A stretch of 64,000 nt of DNA from JALZKA01 sp963717635 (GTDB lineage: Bacteria; Actinomycetota; Thermoleophilia; Solirubrobacterales; 70-9), in the NCBI GenBank assembly GCA_963717635.1, contig OY970347.1, forward strand, positions 2,232,001 through 2,296,000, written 5' to 3'. Below are positions 23,836-31,431 of the stretch, one piece after another (position 1 is the first letter of the stretch; the number at the start of each line of letters is the position of its first letter). The notes below the pieces were generated by a model. The model made no database searches. It saw nothing but the letters and a program-made list of their open reading frames with translations, and was not told where the DNA came from. The position numbers and the translations under genes are program-made.

Positions 23836-24507
23836 TTACGCCAGGTACTCGCCGACGCTGAGCCCTCCCACGGCCAGGGCGGCGCGAAGCTTCCGACGGG
23901 CATCGTGGATGGTCTTGTAGAGCGCCCCGCGGGTCGTATCGAGTCGTTCGGCCAGGACGTCGATTGGCACGTCCTCGAGCGTCACGGCAACAAGCACGGC
24001 CCGCTGGTGGGGCGTCAGGTCGCTGTGGATTGCCTCCTGGACGGCGGCGAAGAGCTCCTTGGTCTCGAGATCACGCTGTGGGGTCGGCGCATCCTCGGGA
24101 ATCAGGCTCCAAGCATCGGGCTCGATTGGGACCTCGCGGCCCTGCCAGGCGCGGCGGCGCACCTTCACCCCCGCTTCCAACAGGGCGAACTTGTAGGCCC
24201 AGGTGGTGAATCGGCTCTCGCCGCGGAAGTCATCCAGCTTGCTCAGGACCGCGACGAGGGCATCATCGGCGCTTTGGTGGGCGAGGTCGTCGTAGTCGTT
24301 GGCCCCTAGGCGTGAAAGCGCCGCACGGCGGCGCTTGAGTTCGAACCGCGCAGCCTTAAGCAGCAGCGTGTGCAGCTCGTCGATCGCCGCCCCGCGCTCG
24401 GCGCTCTGCGGGCTGAGCCGATCGATCCAGGCCTGTGACTGCTCGTCACGCTCACAACCGTGGGTTGGCGGCGCGAGACGATTGCCGAGCTGCGCGGTCG
24501 AAGCCAT
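23836..24507 (-). CDS. ECF-like sigma-70 factor A
   Basis: 223 aa from the ATG at 24507. Region 2 (about 50-110) contains YDDLAHQSADDALVAVLSKL and SRFTTWAYKFALLEA. Region 4 (about 155-205) contains LTPHQRAVLVAVTLEDVPI and TTRGALYKTIHDARRKLRA. It lacks regions 1.1 and 3, as ECF factors do. A close paralog is at 25307. It lies downstream of two small CxxC proteins that look like anti-sigma partners. Candidate reader of the GTAAGAA-N13 promoters. Confidence 0.9.
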   Translation of the reverse strand: MASTAQLGNRLAPPTHGCERDEQSQAWIDRLSPQSAERGAAIDELHTLLLKAARFELKRRRAALSRLGANDYDDLAHQSADDALVAVLSKLDDFRGESRFTTWAYKFALLEAGVKVRRRAWQGREVPIEPDAWSLIPEDAPTPQRDLETKELFAAVQEAIHSDLTPHQRAVLVAVTLEDVPIDVLAERLDTTRGALYKTIHDARRKLRAALAVGGLSVGEYLA

Positions 24508-24541
24508 GGGACTCAGTGTGGCCCGCCAGGGCGGGGAAACC

Positions 24542-24559
24542 ATGGGGATGAATGACCAT
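24542..24559. promoter_or_regulatory. ATGGG-N8-CCCAT-like dyad, near-match
   Basis: ATGGG GATGAATG ACCAT differs from the exact motif at one base and lies 35 nt upstream of the sigma factor A start. Confidence 0.35.
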
Positions 24560-24598
24560 CCTGCGACGCGACCGGCTAAGCCCGCTCGTGGCCGCTGA

Positions 24599-24805
24599 CT
24601 AGAGGGAGTCGTGGGCTGGGTTCAACGTGTGCGTGGGGCACGCGAGGCCTCGATACCTCGCGCTGAAGAAGAGGATGACGCTGATAGCGCCGATCTGAAT
24701 TCCGCCGAGCACGATGAACACCGCCGCGGGCAGCAGCAAGCGGATCTGGGGCAGGTACGCGTACCCCGCCAACGATGCGCCGCTCAGGCCGATCAGCTCG
24801 CTCAC
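24599..24805 (-). CDS. Small membrane protein
   Basis: 68 aa, MSELIGLSGASLAGYAYL onward, with two hydrophobic helices (LLLPAAVFIVLGGIQI and GAISVILFFSA). Its ATG overlaps the TGA of the upstream CxxC protein (ATGA), so both are in one operon. Family not recognised; a membrane anchor or partner for the CxxC protein is possible. Confidence 0.65.
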   Translation of the reverse strand: MSELIGLSGASLAGYAYLPQIRLLLPAAVFIVLGGIQIGAISVILFFSARYRGLACPTHTLNPAHDSL

Positions 24806-25032
24806 GAGGGCCCTCGAGCCTCAATCAGCGCTCTCAGGCTTTGGTGGTCCTCGCCACAGGCCGCGCATCCCTCGAGATGGGCCCGGAGTCCGGGCACGGC
24901 GGCGTCGGCCTGGGCGCCGTTCAGCTCGAGCTCGACATAGCAGTCGAGCTGGTCGAAGCAGTGCTCGCAGGTGAGCTCCGGTTCGTCCGGACCCAGGATC
25001 TGACGCAGTCGTTGGTTGAGGGTCTTCTCCAC
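24802..25032 (-). CDS. Putative zinc-binding anti-sigma-like protein 1
   Basis: 76 aa from a GTG at 25032. Conserved CEHCFDQLDCYVELEL, then HLEGCAACGEDHQSLRAL, gives a CxxC ... HxxxCxxC pattern like zinc anti-sigma (ZAS) factors. Paralog of the gene at 25068. A GTAAGAC-N13 promoter ends 5 nt before the start codon, so it has its own near-leaderless transcript. Likely binds a sigma factor and releases it on thiol oxidation; that is inference from motif and neighbours. Confidence 0.8.
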   Translation of the reverse strand: MEKTLNQRLRQILGPDEPELTCEHCFDQLDCYVELELNGAQADAAVPGLRAHLEGCAACGEDHQSLRALIEARGPS

Positions 25033-25037
25033 ACCCG

Positions 25038-25066
25038 TTTCGCGTCGCCGGCGCGCAGGGTCTTAC
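25038..25066 (-). promoter_or_regulatory. GTAAGAA-N13-like promoter of CxxC protein 1
   Basis: Minus strand GTAAGAC (25066-25060), 13 nt, GACGCGAAA (25046-25038), 5 nt before the GTG start. Spacer and distance match the other sites; both elements deviate slightly. Confidence 0.5.
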
Positions 25067-25067
25067 G

Positions 25068-25310
25068 TTACGAGGCTGAGTCGGCCTCTACCAACGCCCG
25101 CAAACTGCGGTGGTCCTCGCCGCAGGCCGGGCAGCCTTCGAGGTGGGCGCCCATGCCAGGAATGGCGGCATCGGGGTCCGCTCCGCTCAGCTCAAGCTCG
25201 ACATAGCGATCGAGCTGCTCGAAGCACTCCTCGCAGCTGATCTCGGGACCGGCGGGTCCCAGGAGGCGCTTGAGAAGCCGAGCTTCGTCTTTCATCGGGG
25301 TTCCACTCAT
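25068..25310 (-). CDS. Putative zinc-binding anti-sigma-like protein 2
   Basis: 80 aa. CEECFEQLDRYVELEL and HLEGCPACGEDHRSLRAL give the same CxxC ... HxxxCxxC layout as its neighbour. Its ATG overlaps the TGA of sigma factor B (ATGA), a strong sign that the two act as a sigma/anti-sigma pair. Soluble, no membrane segment. Confidence 0.82.
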   Translation of the reverse strand: MSGTPMKDEARLLKRLLGPAGPEISCEECFEQLDRYVELELSGADPDAAIPGMGAHLEGCPACGEDHRSLRALVEADSAS

Positions 25311-25978
25311 GTTCTCAATCCAGTCGATTCCAGTTCCTCTTCTTCGAAGCGCAAGCCCTGTTCGGCGAGGTGTGCACGAAGCTTCTTGCGGGCGTCGTGG
25401 ATCGTCTTGTAGAGCGCGCCGCGCGTCGTGTTGAGTCGCTCGGCGAGCACGTCGATCGGCACGTCGTTGAGCGCCACCGCGACCAGGACCTCGCGTTGGT
25501 GCGCCGAGAGCTCGGACTCGATCGCCGATGAGATCGACGCGAGAAGCTCATTGCTCTCGGCCTCGCCCGCCGGAGAGTCGCCGCGGCTTGCAATCACGGA
25601 CCAGTGCTCGGGCTCGATCGGCACCTCCCGGCCCTGCCAGGCGCGCCGGCGAAGCTTCACGGCCGCCTCGAGGAGCGCGAACTTGTAAGCCCAGGTCGTG
25701 AACCGGCTGTCGCCCCGGTAGGTCTCGAGCTTTCCGAGGATCGCGAATAACGCGTCGTTGGCGGCCTGGTGCGCGAGATCGTCGAGGTCACCGCCCCGAA
25801 GGTGCGGATGGGATCCGCGTCGGCGGTTGAGCTCAAAGCGCGCGGCACGAAGGAGCAGGTCGTGCAGCCGGCGCGAGGCCTCGTCGCGGTGCGCACTCTC
25901 CGCGCGGAGGTCGAGGACCCAGGCTCTCGACTCTGCGTCGGGACCGGGAACCGGCGGGGCTTCGCTGCGTTCGCTCAT
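25307..25978 (-). CDS. ECF-like sigma-70 factor B
   Basis: 223 aa from the ATG at 25978. Region 2 (LDDLAHQAANDALFAILGKL, SRFTTWAYKFALLEA) and region 4 (LSAHQREVLVAVALNDVPI, TTRGALYKTIHDARKKLRA) are nearly the same as in sigma factor A, so the two arose by duplication. The near-identity of region 4 suggests that they read similar -35 elements. Followed with overlap by the CxxC protein gene. Confidence 0.9.
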   Translation of the reverse strand: MSERSEAPPVPGPDAESRAWVLDLRAESAHRDEASRRLHDLLLRAARFELNRRRGSHPHLRGGDLDDLAHQAANDALFAILGKLETYRGDSRFTTWAYKFALLEAAVKLRRRAWQGREVPIEPEHWSVIASRGDSPAGEAESNELLASISSAIESELSAHQREVLVAVALNDVPIDVLAERLNTTRGALYKTIHDARKKLRAHLAEQGLRFEEEELESTGLRT

Positions 25979-26043
25979 CGAAGGTGCCGGTGGAGGCCCG
26001 GCAGGGGCTCCGACCGTAGCACCGACACCCGTGGCAGCCGGCC

Positions 26044-26292
26044 TCAGCACGGGTTGCGCTCGTGGTCGAACGGCGCCAGGATGCGGGCCGCGAGGTCGGG
26101 CGGACAGCCCCGCTCGATCAACCCGATCACCGCGTGCAGGTCGAGCGCGCAGTCAGCTGCGATTGCGGCGGCGAGGTCTGCCTCAACGCCCGCTCGCAGG
26201 AGGCGCTCTTCCCGCCACCCAGCCAGGCTGCCCGCCGGCTTGGCCGGTGGGTCGTCTGCGGAGGGGGGTCTATGGCTGACTCTGGGCCGCAT
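26044..26292 (-). CDS. Hypothetical protein, 82 aa
   Basis: Starts MRPRVSHRPPSADDPP and carries a helical core, LLRAGVEADLAAAIAADCA, then LDLHAVIGLIERGCPPDLA and RILAPFD. No known domain; the His/Cys-containing core looks conserved in style. A near-consensus GTAAGAA-N13 promoter ends 5 nt before its ATG, making this the best evidence that the frame is real. Confidence 0.6.
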   Translation of the reverse strand: MRPRVSHRPPSADDPPAKPAGSLAGWREERLLRAGVEADLAAAIAADCALDLHAVIGLIERGCPPDLAARILAPFDHERNPC

Positions 26293-26297
26293 GCCTT

Positions 26298-26326
26298 GTT
26301 AGTGACGCGTCCCTGCCGTTTCTTAC
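26298..26326 (-). promoter_or_regulatory. GTAAGAA-N13 promoter of the 82-aa protein
   Basis: Minus strand GTAAGAA (26326-26320), 13 nt, GTCACTAAC (26306-26298); 5 nt to the ATG. It aligns with the DoxX promoter across both elements and several spacer bases. Confidence 0.65.
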
Positions 26327-26335
26327 CCCGGTGCC

Positions 26336-27223
26336 CTAGGCGGCCACCGCGGGCGGGTGGCGATGCGCGTGCATGACCATCGGCAGCGGGACCGGCGCCC
26401 GTCCGGCAGCGACCGCGTCGAGGTACTCGCTCGAATCCTCGTAGCCGCGGCGGATCAGCTCGTCGGCGTGTGAGAAGTCGATCGGCGCGATTGTCAGCGG
26501 GCAAGGCGGCGGCAGGACGATCAGCTCGGCACGGTCGCGCAGCGCGTCGACCTCGACGATGAGTCGCCGCATCACCAGCAGGCTCATGGCGTGAAGGAGC
26601 ATCGCGACGGCGCCTCGGGGCGGCTCGGGCAAGTCGCAGGCGTTTCCGGTCGGCAACACGTAGATCCGCTCCGCCCCGAGCTCGATCGCGTCGATGATCG
26701 GCGTGTTGTTGGCCACGCCGCCGTCGATCAGCAGTCGTCCCTCGCGCTCGACCGCTGGAAACACTCCTGGGATCGCGGCGCTGGCGATCACGGCCTCCAG
26801 GGCGTTTCCCCGGGAAAGCCTGAGCTCCCGACCGCTGAGCAGGTCCGTCGTGATCACGTGCAGCGGGATGGGTGACTCCTCGAGCGCTGCGAGCTCGAGG
26901 TTCTCGGCGACCAGCTTTCGCAGCCCCCGGTCGGAGATGAGGTGGTCGCGAGCGCCGAAGAACCCGAAAAACCCGGTGAGCGGGTTGAGGGGAAAGACGT
27001 TCCCTCGGCTGACGCCGCGCCAGACGTCGGCAAGCTCGTGCGCCGTTGCCGCGCTCGGCGGGCGCGAGGCGATGAACGCCGAGTTGAGCGCGCCGACCGA
27101 GGTCCCAACGATCAGGTCGGGGGCCACCCCGCGCTCGTAGAGGGTGCGCAGCATGCCGGCCTGAACGGCCCCGAGGCTGGCGCCGCCGGAAAGGACGAAA
27201 GCTGTGGTTGGACGATGGCTCAT
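26336..27223 (-). CDS. Patatin-like phospholipase
   Basis: 295 aa. Oxyanion loop AFVLSGGASLGAVQAG near residue 10, nucleophile elbow IVGTSVGALNSAF (Ser in G-T-S-V-G near 42) and catalytic Asp in LLIDGGVANNTPI near 170. Cytosolic serine hydrolase acting on lipid esters. A GTAAGAA-N13 promoter ends 6 nt before the ATG and an ATGGG-N8-CCCAT site lies 56 nt upstream, so it may respond to both signals of this block. Confidence 0.92.
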   Translation of the reverse strand: MSHRPTTAFVLSGGASLGAVQAGMLRTLYERGVAPDLIVGTSVGALNSAFIASRPPSAATAHELADVWRGVSRGNVFPLNPLTGFFGFFGARDHLISDRGLRKLVAENLELAALEESPIPLHVITTDLLSGRELRLSRGNALEAVIASAAIPGVFPAVEREGRLLIDGGVANNTPIIDAIELGAERIYVLPTGNACDLPEPPRGAVAMLLHAMSLLVMRRLIVEVDALRDRAELIVLPPPCPLTIAPIDFSHADELIRRGYEDSSEYLDAVAAGRAPVPLPMVMHAHRHPPAVAA

Positions 27224-27229
27224 CTCTCA

Positions 27230-27258
27230 GTTGGCGTGCTGATGAGCCCACTTCTTAC
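27230..27258 (-). promoter_or_regulatory. GTAAGAA-N13 promoter of the patatin gene
   Basis: Minus strand GTAAGAA (27258-27252), 13 nt, CACGCCAAC (27238-27230); 6 nt to the ATG. Confidence 0.55.
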
Positions 27259-27278
27259 ACCCGCCGCCTGGGCCCGGA

Positions 27279-27296
27279 ATGGGTGTTAGAGCCCAT
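27279..27296. promoter_or_regulatory. ATGGG-N8-CCCAT dyad, site 4
   Basis: ATGGG TGTTAGAG CCCAT, upstream of the patatin promoter and 196 nt before the FAD reductase gene on the other strand. Confidence 0.55.
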
Positions 27297-27412
27297 GGCC
27301 GGGCTCGTCCTCGGGACCGATGATTCGGGTATGGCAATCAATGGACCAGCAGGCCTTCTGCTTCTTACGGGACAGCGGTCGCGGGGCAACCCGCGAAGCG
27401 GCGAGCCGCCGC

Positions 27413-27441
27413 GTAAGAAGTCGCGGCGTTCAGACGCAGAC
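27413..27441 (+). promoter_or_regulatory. GTAAGAA-N13 promoter-like site before the FAD reductase
   Basis: GTAAGAA (27413-27419), 13 nt, GACGCAGAC (27433-27441), 50 nt before the ATG at 27492. A second, inverted CTTCTTACG at 27361-27369 pairs with CGTAAGAAG at 27412-27420 as a 9-bp inverted repeat. Confidence 0.4.
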
Positions 27442-27491
27442 GTAGCGAGGGCCGAGGCGCCCGAGCACGCCGTTCCCATAGAGAGGAAGAG

Positions 27492-28790
27492 ATGGCCGCA
27501 AATTCTGAGGCATTCGTAATCGTCGGCGCCGGCCTGGCCGGAGCCAAGGCGGCGGAGACGCTGCGCGCCGAGGGCTTCAGCGGCCGTCTAACGCTGATCG
27601 GCGACGAGCCGGAGCGCCCGTACGAACGCCCTCCGCTCTCGAAGGACCATCTTCGCGGTGAGATCGACGAGATCCCCTACGTCCACGATGCGAGCTTCTA
27701 CCGAGACAACGACATCAAGCTCTTGACTTCGAGACGCGTGGCTGGCATCGAGCTCGGCCTGCGCGAGCTGCTGCTCGAGGGCGATCGCCGTCTCGGCTAC
27801 GACCGCCTCTTGCTCACCACCGGTTCAATTCCGCGGCGGCTCGAGGTACCGGGCGGCAAGCTCGACGGGATCCACTACCTGCGGACGCTCACGGACTCGA
27901 AGCGGATCGGCGAGCGTTTCGAGAGCGGCCGCCGTCTGGTCGTCGTCGGCTCCGGCTGGATCGGCGCCGAGATCGCCGCCTCGGCGCGCCAGAAGGGCTG
28001 CGACGTGACGATGATCGAGATGGCCTCGCTGCCGCTCGAGCGCGTGCTCGGGCCGGAAGTCGGCCAGATCTACCTCGACCTCCATCGCGACAACGGAATC
28101 GAGTTCATCCCCGAGACGACCGTCGATCACTTCGAAGGCGAGGACTCGGTGGAGCGCGTCGTGACTGCGGACGGAGCAGTGATCGAGACCGACTTCGTCG
28201 TGGTTGGCATCGGCGTCGCGCCCCGTACCGGGCTGGTGGAAACCGCAGGGCTGACGATCGACAACGGGATCGTGGTCGACGAGCATCTCGAGACCAGCGC
28301 CCCCGGCGTCTTCGCGGCGGGCGACGTTGCGAACGCCTGGCACCCGTTCTACGGGCACAAACTCCGGGTCGAGCACTGGGCCAACGCGCTCAACCAGGGG
28401 CCGGTCGCGGCCAAGGCGATGCTCGGCCAAGACGTGAGCTACGACGAGATCCCGTATTTCTTCTCGGACCAGTACGACGCCGGGATGGAGTACTCGGGCT
28501 ACGCGACGGAGTGGGACGAGGTCGTCTTCCGCGGCGACGTCGCCGCTCGCGAATTCATCGCGTTCTGGGTCAAGGACGAGCGCGTCGTCGCCGGCATGAA
28601 CGTGAACGTCTGGGACGTGAGCGATCCGATCCGGGAGCTGATCCGGCTGCGCCGGCCGGTGGACCGCAGCGATCTCGCCGACTCCGACGCCCCGCTCTCG
28701 CAGCTGATCGCGGACTCCGCGGATGACGCCGCCGGGTCGGAAATGCCCGCGGCGGCGTTGAGCACCTGGGCATCGGAGGGTGGCTCGTGA
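27492..28790 (+). CDS. FAD/NAD(P)H-dependent ferredoxin reductase-like protein
   Basis: 432 aa, with GAGGAAG before the ATG. FAD site FVIVGAGLAGAKAAETLRAE (8-27), NAD site LVVVGSGWIGAEIAASA near 150, and the second FAD motif APGVFAAGDVANAW near 275. A reductase C-terminal domain follows (about 320-400). This is the rubredoxin/ferredoxin reductase type (BphA4/AIF-like), passing electrons from NAD(P)H to small carriers; FdxA in this window is a candidate partner. The next gene, folE, overlaps by 4 nt. Confidence 0.92.
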   Translation: MAANSEAFVIVGAGLAGAKAAETLRAEGFSGRLTLIGDEPERPYERPPLSKDHLRGEIDEIPYVHDASFYRDNDIKLLTSRRVAGIELGLRELLLEGDRRLGYDRLLLTTGSIPRRLEVPGGKLDGIHYLRTLTDSKRIGERFESGRRLVVVGSGWIGAEIAASARQKGCDVTMIEMASLPLERVLGPEVGQIYLDLHRDNGIEFIPETTVDHFEGEDSVERVVTADGAVIETDFVVVGIGVAPRTGLVETAGLTIDNGIVVDEHLETSAPGVFAAGDVANAWHPFYGHKLRVEHWANALNQGPVAAKAMLGQDVSYDEIPYFFSDQYDAGMEYSGYATEWDEVVFRGDVAAREFIAFWVKDERVVAGMNVNVWDVSDPIRELIRLRRPVDRSDLADSDAPLSQLIADSADDAAGSEMPAAALSTWASEGGS

Positions 28791-29395
28791 TCAACGGATC
28801 GCGAAACGGCTCGGCACCGGCGCTTCAGATCGTGGAGCGCGACGGCGTGAACCTGGATGCGGCGGAGGATGCCGCGCGCGATCTGCTGGTCGCGCTCGGC
28901 GCCGACCTGGAGTCGGACCACCTGCGCGAAACGCCACGGCGCGTCGCCAAGGCGTACGCAGAGCTCTTGACGCCGCGGCCGTTCAACGCCACCACCTTCC
29001 CCAACGACGAGGGCTACGACGAGCTGGTGATCGTGGGCGAGATCCCATTCCAGTCGCTCTGCGCCCACCACCTGTTGCCGTTCCAGGGCAAGGCGCACGT
29101 CGCCTACCTGCCCGGCGAGCGACTGGTCGGCCTGTCGAAGCTCGCGCGCGTGGTCGAGCTCTACTCGCGGCGCCTGCAACTGCAGGAGCGGCTCACTACC
29201 CAGGTGGCCGATTGGCTCGAGGAGCACCTTCAACCCCGCGGAGTCGGCGTCGTGCTGGAGGCCGAGCACCTGTGCATGTCGCTGCGCGGCGTGCAGAGCG
29301 CGGGCTCGAACACGGTCACCTCAGCCCTGCGCGGCGCGGTCAAGGACGACGCGCGCACGCGGCAGGAGTTCCTGAGCCTGATCAAGTCGGGGTGA
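28787..29395 (+). CDS. folE: GTP cyclohydrolase I
   Basis: 202 aa from a GTG that overlaps the upstream TGA. Contains the zinc-binding segment SLCAHHLLPFQGKAHVAYLP and the second ligand region AEHLCMSLRGVQS, plus VGLSKLARVVELYSRRLQ. It turns GTP into dihydroneopterin triphosphate, first step of folate and pterin synthesis. Coupling to a flavin reductase and stress genes instead of other fol genes suggests a second, stress-related copy. Confidence 0.94.
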   Translation: MINGSRNGSAPALQIVERDGVNLDAAEDAARDLLVALGADLESDHLRETPRRVAKAYAELLTPRPFNATTFPNDEGYDELVIVGEIPFQSLCAHHLLPFQGKAHVAYLPGERLVGLSKLARVVELYSRRLQLQERLTTQVADWLEEHLQPRGVGVVLEAEHLCMSLRGVQSAGSNTVTSALRGAVKDDARTRQEFLSLIKSG

Positions 29396-29685
29396 CCCGT
29401 CCACCAGCGCTTGGCTGGGTGCGCAGACCCATTGACAACGACCAGTCCGGTGGCCATGCTCGCCAGGTGGCCTCCCGTTCGACAGACCCTTCCCCCCACG
29501 ATTCGTCCAGCCGGAGACGCACGTCTCCCTCGCACGTCGGGCAGAGGACCATCCGCTCCGAATTGGACCAGGTCGACCGCCACGGGTACGACTCCTTCCC
29601 GGCAAGCGACCCCCCGTCGTTCTGGGCCGGCCCGCTCACGGACACGCAAAGCACTTCCGAGACGTCCGCAAGAGCTGCCAAATGA
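29392..29685 (+). CDS. Small protein with SFPASDPPS motif, second copy
   Basis: 97 aa from a GTG at 29392 that overlaps the folE TGA. The N-terminal part is polar and Ser/Arg-rich; the C-terminal part, GYDSFPASDPPSFWAGPL, shares the motif of the gene at 12956. Its stop overlaps the ATG of the USP gene (ATGA). The chain of overlaps supports translation of this frame. Function unknown. Confidence 0.6.
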   Translation: MTRPPALGWVRRPIDNDQSGGHARQVASRSTDPSPHDSSSRRRTSPSHVGQRTIRSELDQVDRHGYDSFPASDPPSFWAGPLTDTQSTSETSARAAK

Positions 29686-30548
29686 TCCTGGTCGGCGTCG
29701 ACGATCGTCCTTCCGCCCGTGACGCCCTCACCCTTGGGGGCTGGCTGGCGGACGTCCGCTCCGAAGAGCTCTTGCTCGCATGGATCCATCCATACGATCG
29801 GCTGCCGAGCCTGCTCGAAGAGGGCCAGGAGGCCGAGAGCCTGCGCCGATCCGTCGAGGCCATGGGCGAGGACATCAAGGCGAGCCTGCCCGCGAAGGAT
29901 CGGCCCGAGTTCCGCCTGGTTTCCGGGCGCGGTGCCGCCCGGGGCCTCCAGGAGCTCGCTGAGCGCGAACAGGCCTCGTTGATCGCCTTGGGCGCGTCGG
30001 AGCGCGCGGGGCTCGGGCGGATCGTGCCCGGCTCGACCGCTAGGAAGTTGCTGTCGGGTTCAAGCCTTCCCGTGGCGATCGCTCCGCGCGGGTACGACCG
30101 GGCGCCTGAACGCGAGCCGGTGATCGGAGTCGGCTTCGACGGCGGCAAGGAGTCAGCGGAAGCACTGGGTTGGGCGGCAGATCAGGCACGCCGGAGCGGT
30201 GGGCGGCTTCGCCTCATCGCAGTCCATGAGCCCGTTCCGTTCGCTCGTGTGAGCGCCGGCGCCGGCGCCCTTCCAACCGATTCGGTCAGCGCAGCGCTCC
30301 GCCGCGAGCTGCAACAGGACGTTGAGGAGGCTGTGGCGGAGCTCACGGGGGATCTGAGCATCGAAACGAAGCTCGTAGACGGCGATCCGGCTGCCGCGCT
30401 GGTGGCGGCCAGCTCCGACCTCGACTTGCTCGTTCTCGGATCACGCGGTTACGGACCGGTGAAGGCGGTGTTGCTCGGCAGCGTTTCCGAGACAACCATG
30501 GGCGGTGCCGCCACGCCAACCGTGGTGATCCCCCGTAGCGACCGTTGA
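29682..30548 (+). CDS. Tandem UspA-domain protein
   Basis: 288 aa. Domain 1 (1-135) has a degenerate nucleotide loop (LGASERAGLGRIVPGSTA). Domain 2 (about 145-288) has the intact LGSRGYGPVKAVLLGSVS. Such tandem USPs are stress or dormancy proteins in actinobacteria. Last gene of the reductase-folE-small protein-USP operon, with overlaps at each join. Confidence 0.92.
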   Translation: MILVGVDDRPSARDALTLGGWLADVRSEELLLAWIHPYDRLPSLLEEGQEAESLRRSVEAMGEDIKASLPAKDRPEFRLVSGRGAARGLQELAEREQASLIALGASERAGLGRIVPGSTARKLLSGSSLPVAIAPRGYDRAPEREPVIGVGFDGGKESAEALGWAADQARRSGGRLRLIAVHEPVPFARVSAGAGALPTDSVSAALRRELQQDVEEAVAELTGDLSIETKLVDGDPAAALVAASSDLDLLVLGSRGYGPVKAVLLGSVSETTMGGAATPTVVIPRSDR

Positions 30549-30604
30549 CGTAACGAACCGGCGCCGCATGGGTGTAGCACTTTGCCGTGGGGCGGCGTGG
30601 TATC

Positions 30605-30814
30605 ACGCGGCGTCTCGTCGAACTCATCGACCGCCTGCTCAGACAGGCCGGCTTCCCTGGCCACGGCCTCGGGGATCCCCCGATCGGGAAACGGCACACC
30701 TAGCCGGTCAGCAACCCGCCGTCCGACGACGCTGCCGCCGGCACCGTAGAGCGCGGCGAGAGTGCACCGGCGGCGGCTCAGGAGCTTGGTCTTCGCCTTC
30801 AGCTCGGCCAACAC
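30605..30814 (-). pseudogene. Cytidylate kinase-like fragment
   Basis: Minus-strand frame reads LAALYGAGGSVVGRRVADRL then GVPFPDRGIPEAVAREAGL and AVDEFDETPR, the N-terminal P-loop part of the cytidylate-kinase-like family. Only about 70 residues remain; the rest of the about 200-aa domain is missing because the USP gene 3' end follows. The P-loop (GAGGSVVGR) is kept. Confidence 0.55.
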
Positions 30815-30821
30815 CGAGTCG

Positions 30822-31235
30822 CTAACGGACTTCGAAGACCGTCGTAGGCAGTCCGGAGCGCTCGCGAACCTGCTCCAGCAGGCCGCGCTCCTGCCAGCCC
30901 GCTTCCTCATCCGGCCGCAGCGCGACCAGGATGTGGTCGGCCTCGAAGTCCCTGAGGGCGTCCTCGAACGCAAGCAGCGGGTCGTCGGCGCCGACCTCGC
31001 CGCTGACGTTCGCGTCCGTCTCGGCAAGCTGGTCAAGGACCGAGCTGAGCCGTTCGTCCGCCTGCTCGCGGGCTTTGTCCGTTGCCGACGCGAGCCAGTC
31101 GAGGCGATTGGGAAGCGCGGGCGTGACGACCAGAATCTCGTCCGCGCCGTCGATCAGCTCGCGCACCCCGGGAGGCAACGCGCCCGCGCCGGGAGCCGAC
31201 TTGCCGGCGACGATCAGCAACCGTTTGGATTCCAT
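30822..31235 (-). CDS. Hypothetical alpha/beta protein, USP-like
   Basis: 137 aa from the ATG at 31235 (MESKRLLIVAGKSAPGAG). Pattern of strand-helix units with ILVVTPALPNRLDWLASA, then a long helix (REQADERLSSVLDQLAE) and DHILVALRPDEEAGWQERGL. This looks like a Rossmann-type or degenerate universal stress fold, but I cannot name the family. A truncated cytidylate-kinase-like gene follows on the same strand. Confidence 0.65.
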   Translation of the reverse strand: MESKRLLIVAGKSAPGAGALPPGVRELIDGADEILVVTPALPNRLDWLASATDKAREQADERLSSVLDQLAETDANVSGEVGADDPLLAFEDALRDFEADHILVALRPDEEAGWQERGLLEQVRERSGLPTTVFEVR

Positions 31236-31280
31236 CGGGCTAGAGACTATGCCTTGAACTGGTTCCGCATGTTCGGCTCC

Positions 31281-31373
31281 ACCAGGTCTGTACAGGTCAC
31301 GAAGGGCGTCCATGTCCCACGCGTTCCACGCCTTGAATGTGGCCCGATCGACCTCCACGTTCTGCTCAGACAT
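31281..31373 (-). pseudogene. SnoaL N-terminal fragment, inverted
   Basis: Minus-strand MSEQNVEVDRATFKAWNAWD then MDALRDLYRPG is the first 30 residues of a SnoaL-like protein and then breaks off. Its leader is the standard one: GATACT, 9 nt, ATG. It points away from repeat copy I, the reverse of the usual order, so an inversion or separate insertion happened here. Confidence 0.65.
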
Positions 31374-31431
31374 CGCCCGCGCAGTATCCCCCGTCGCTTT
31401 ACCGCTTTCCATGCAAAGCGACTAACTCTCA

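Noticed and set aside
27300..27345. A DosR-type hypoxia box upstream of the FAD reductase
   Set aside because: GGGACC and GATTCGGG occur, but the paired GGGAC/GTCCC symmetry of a DosR site is missing.
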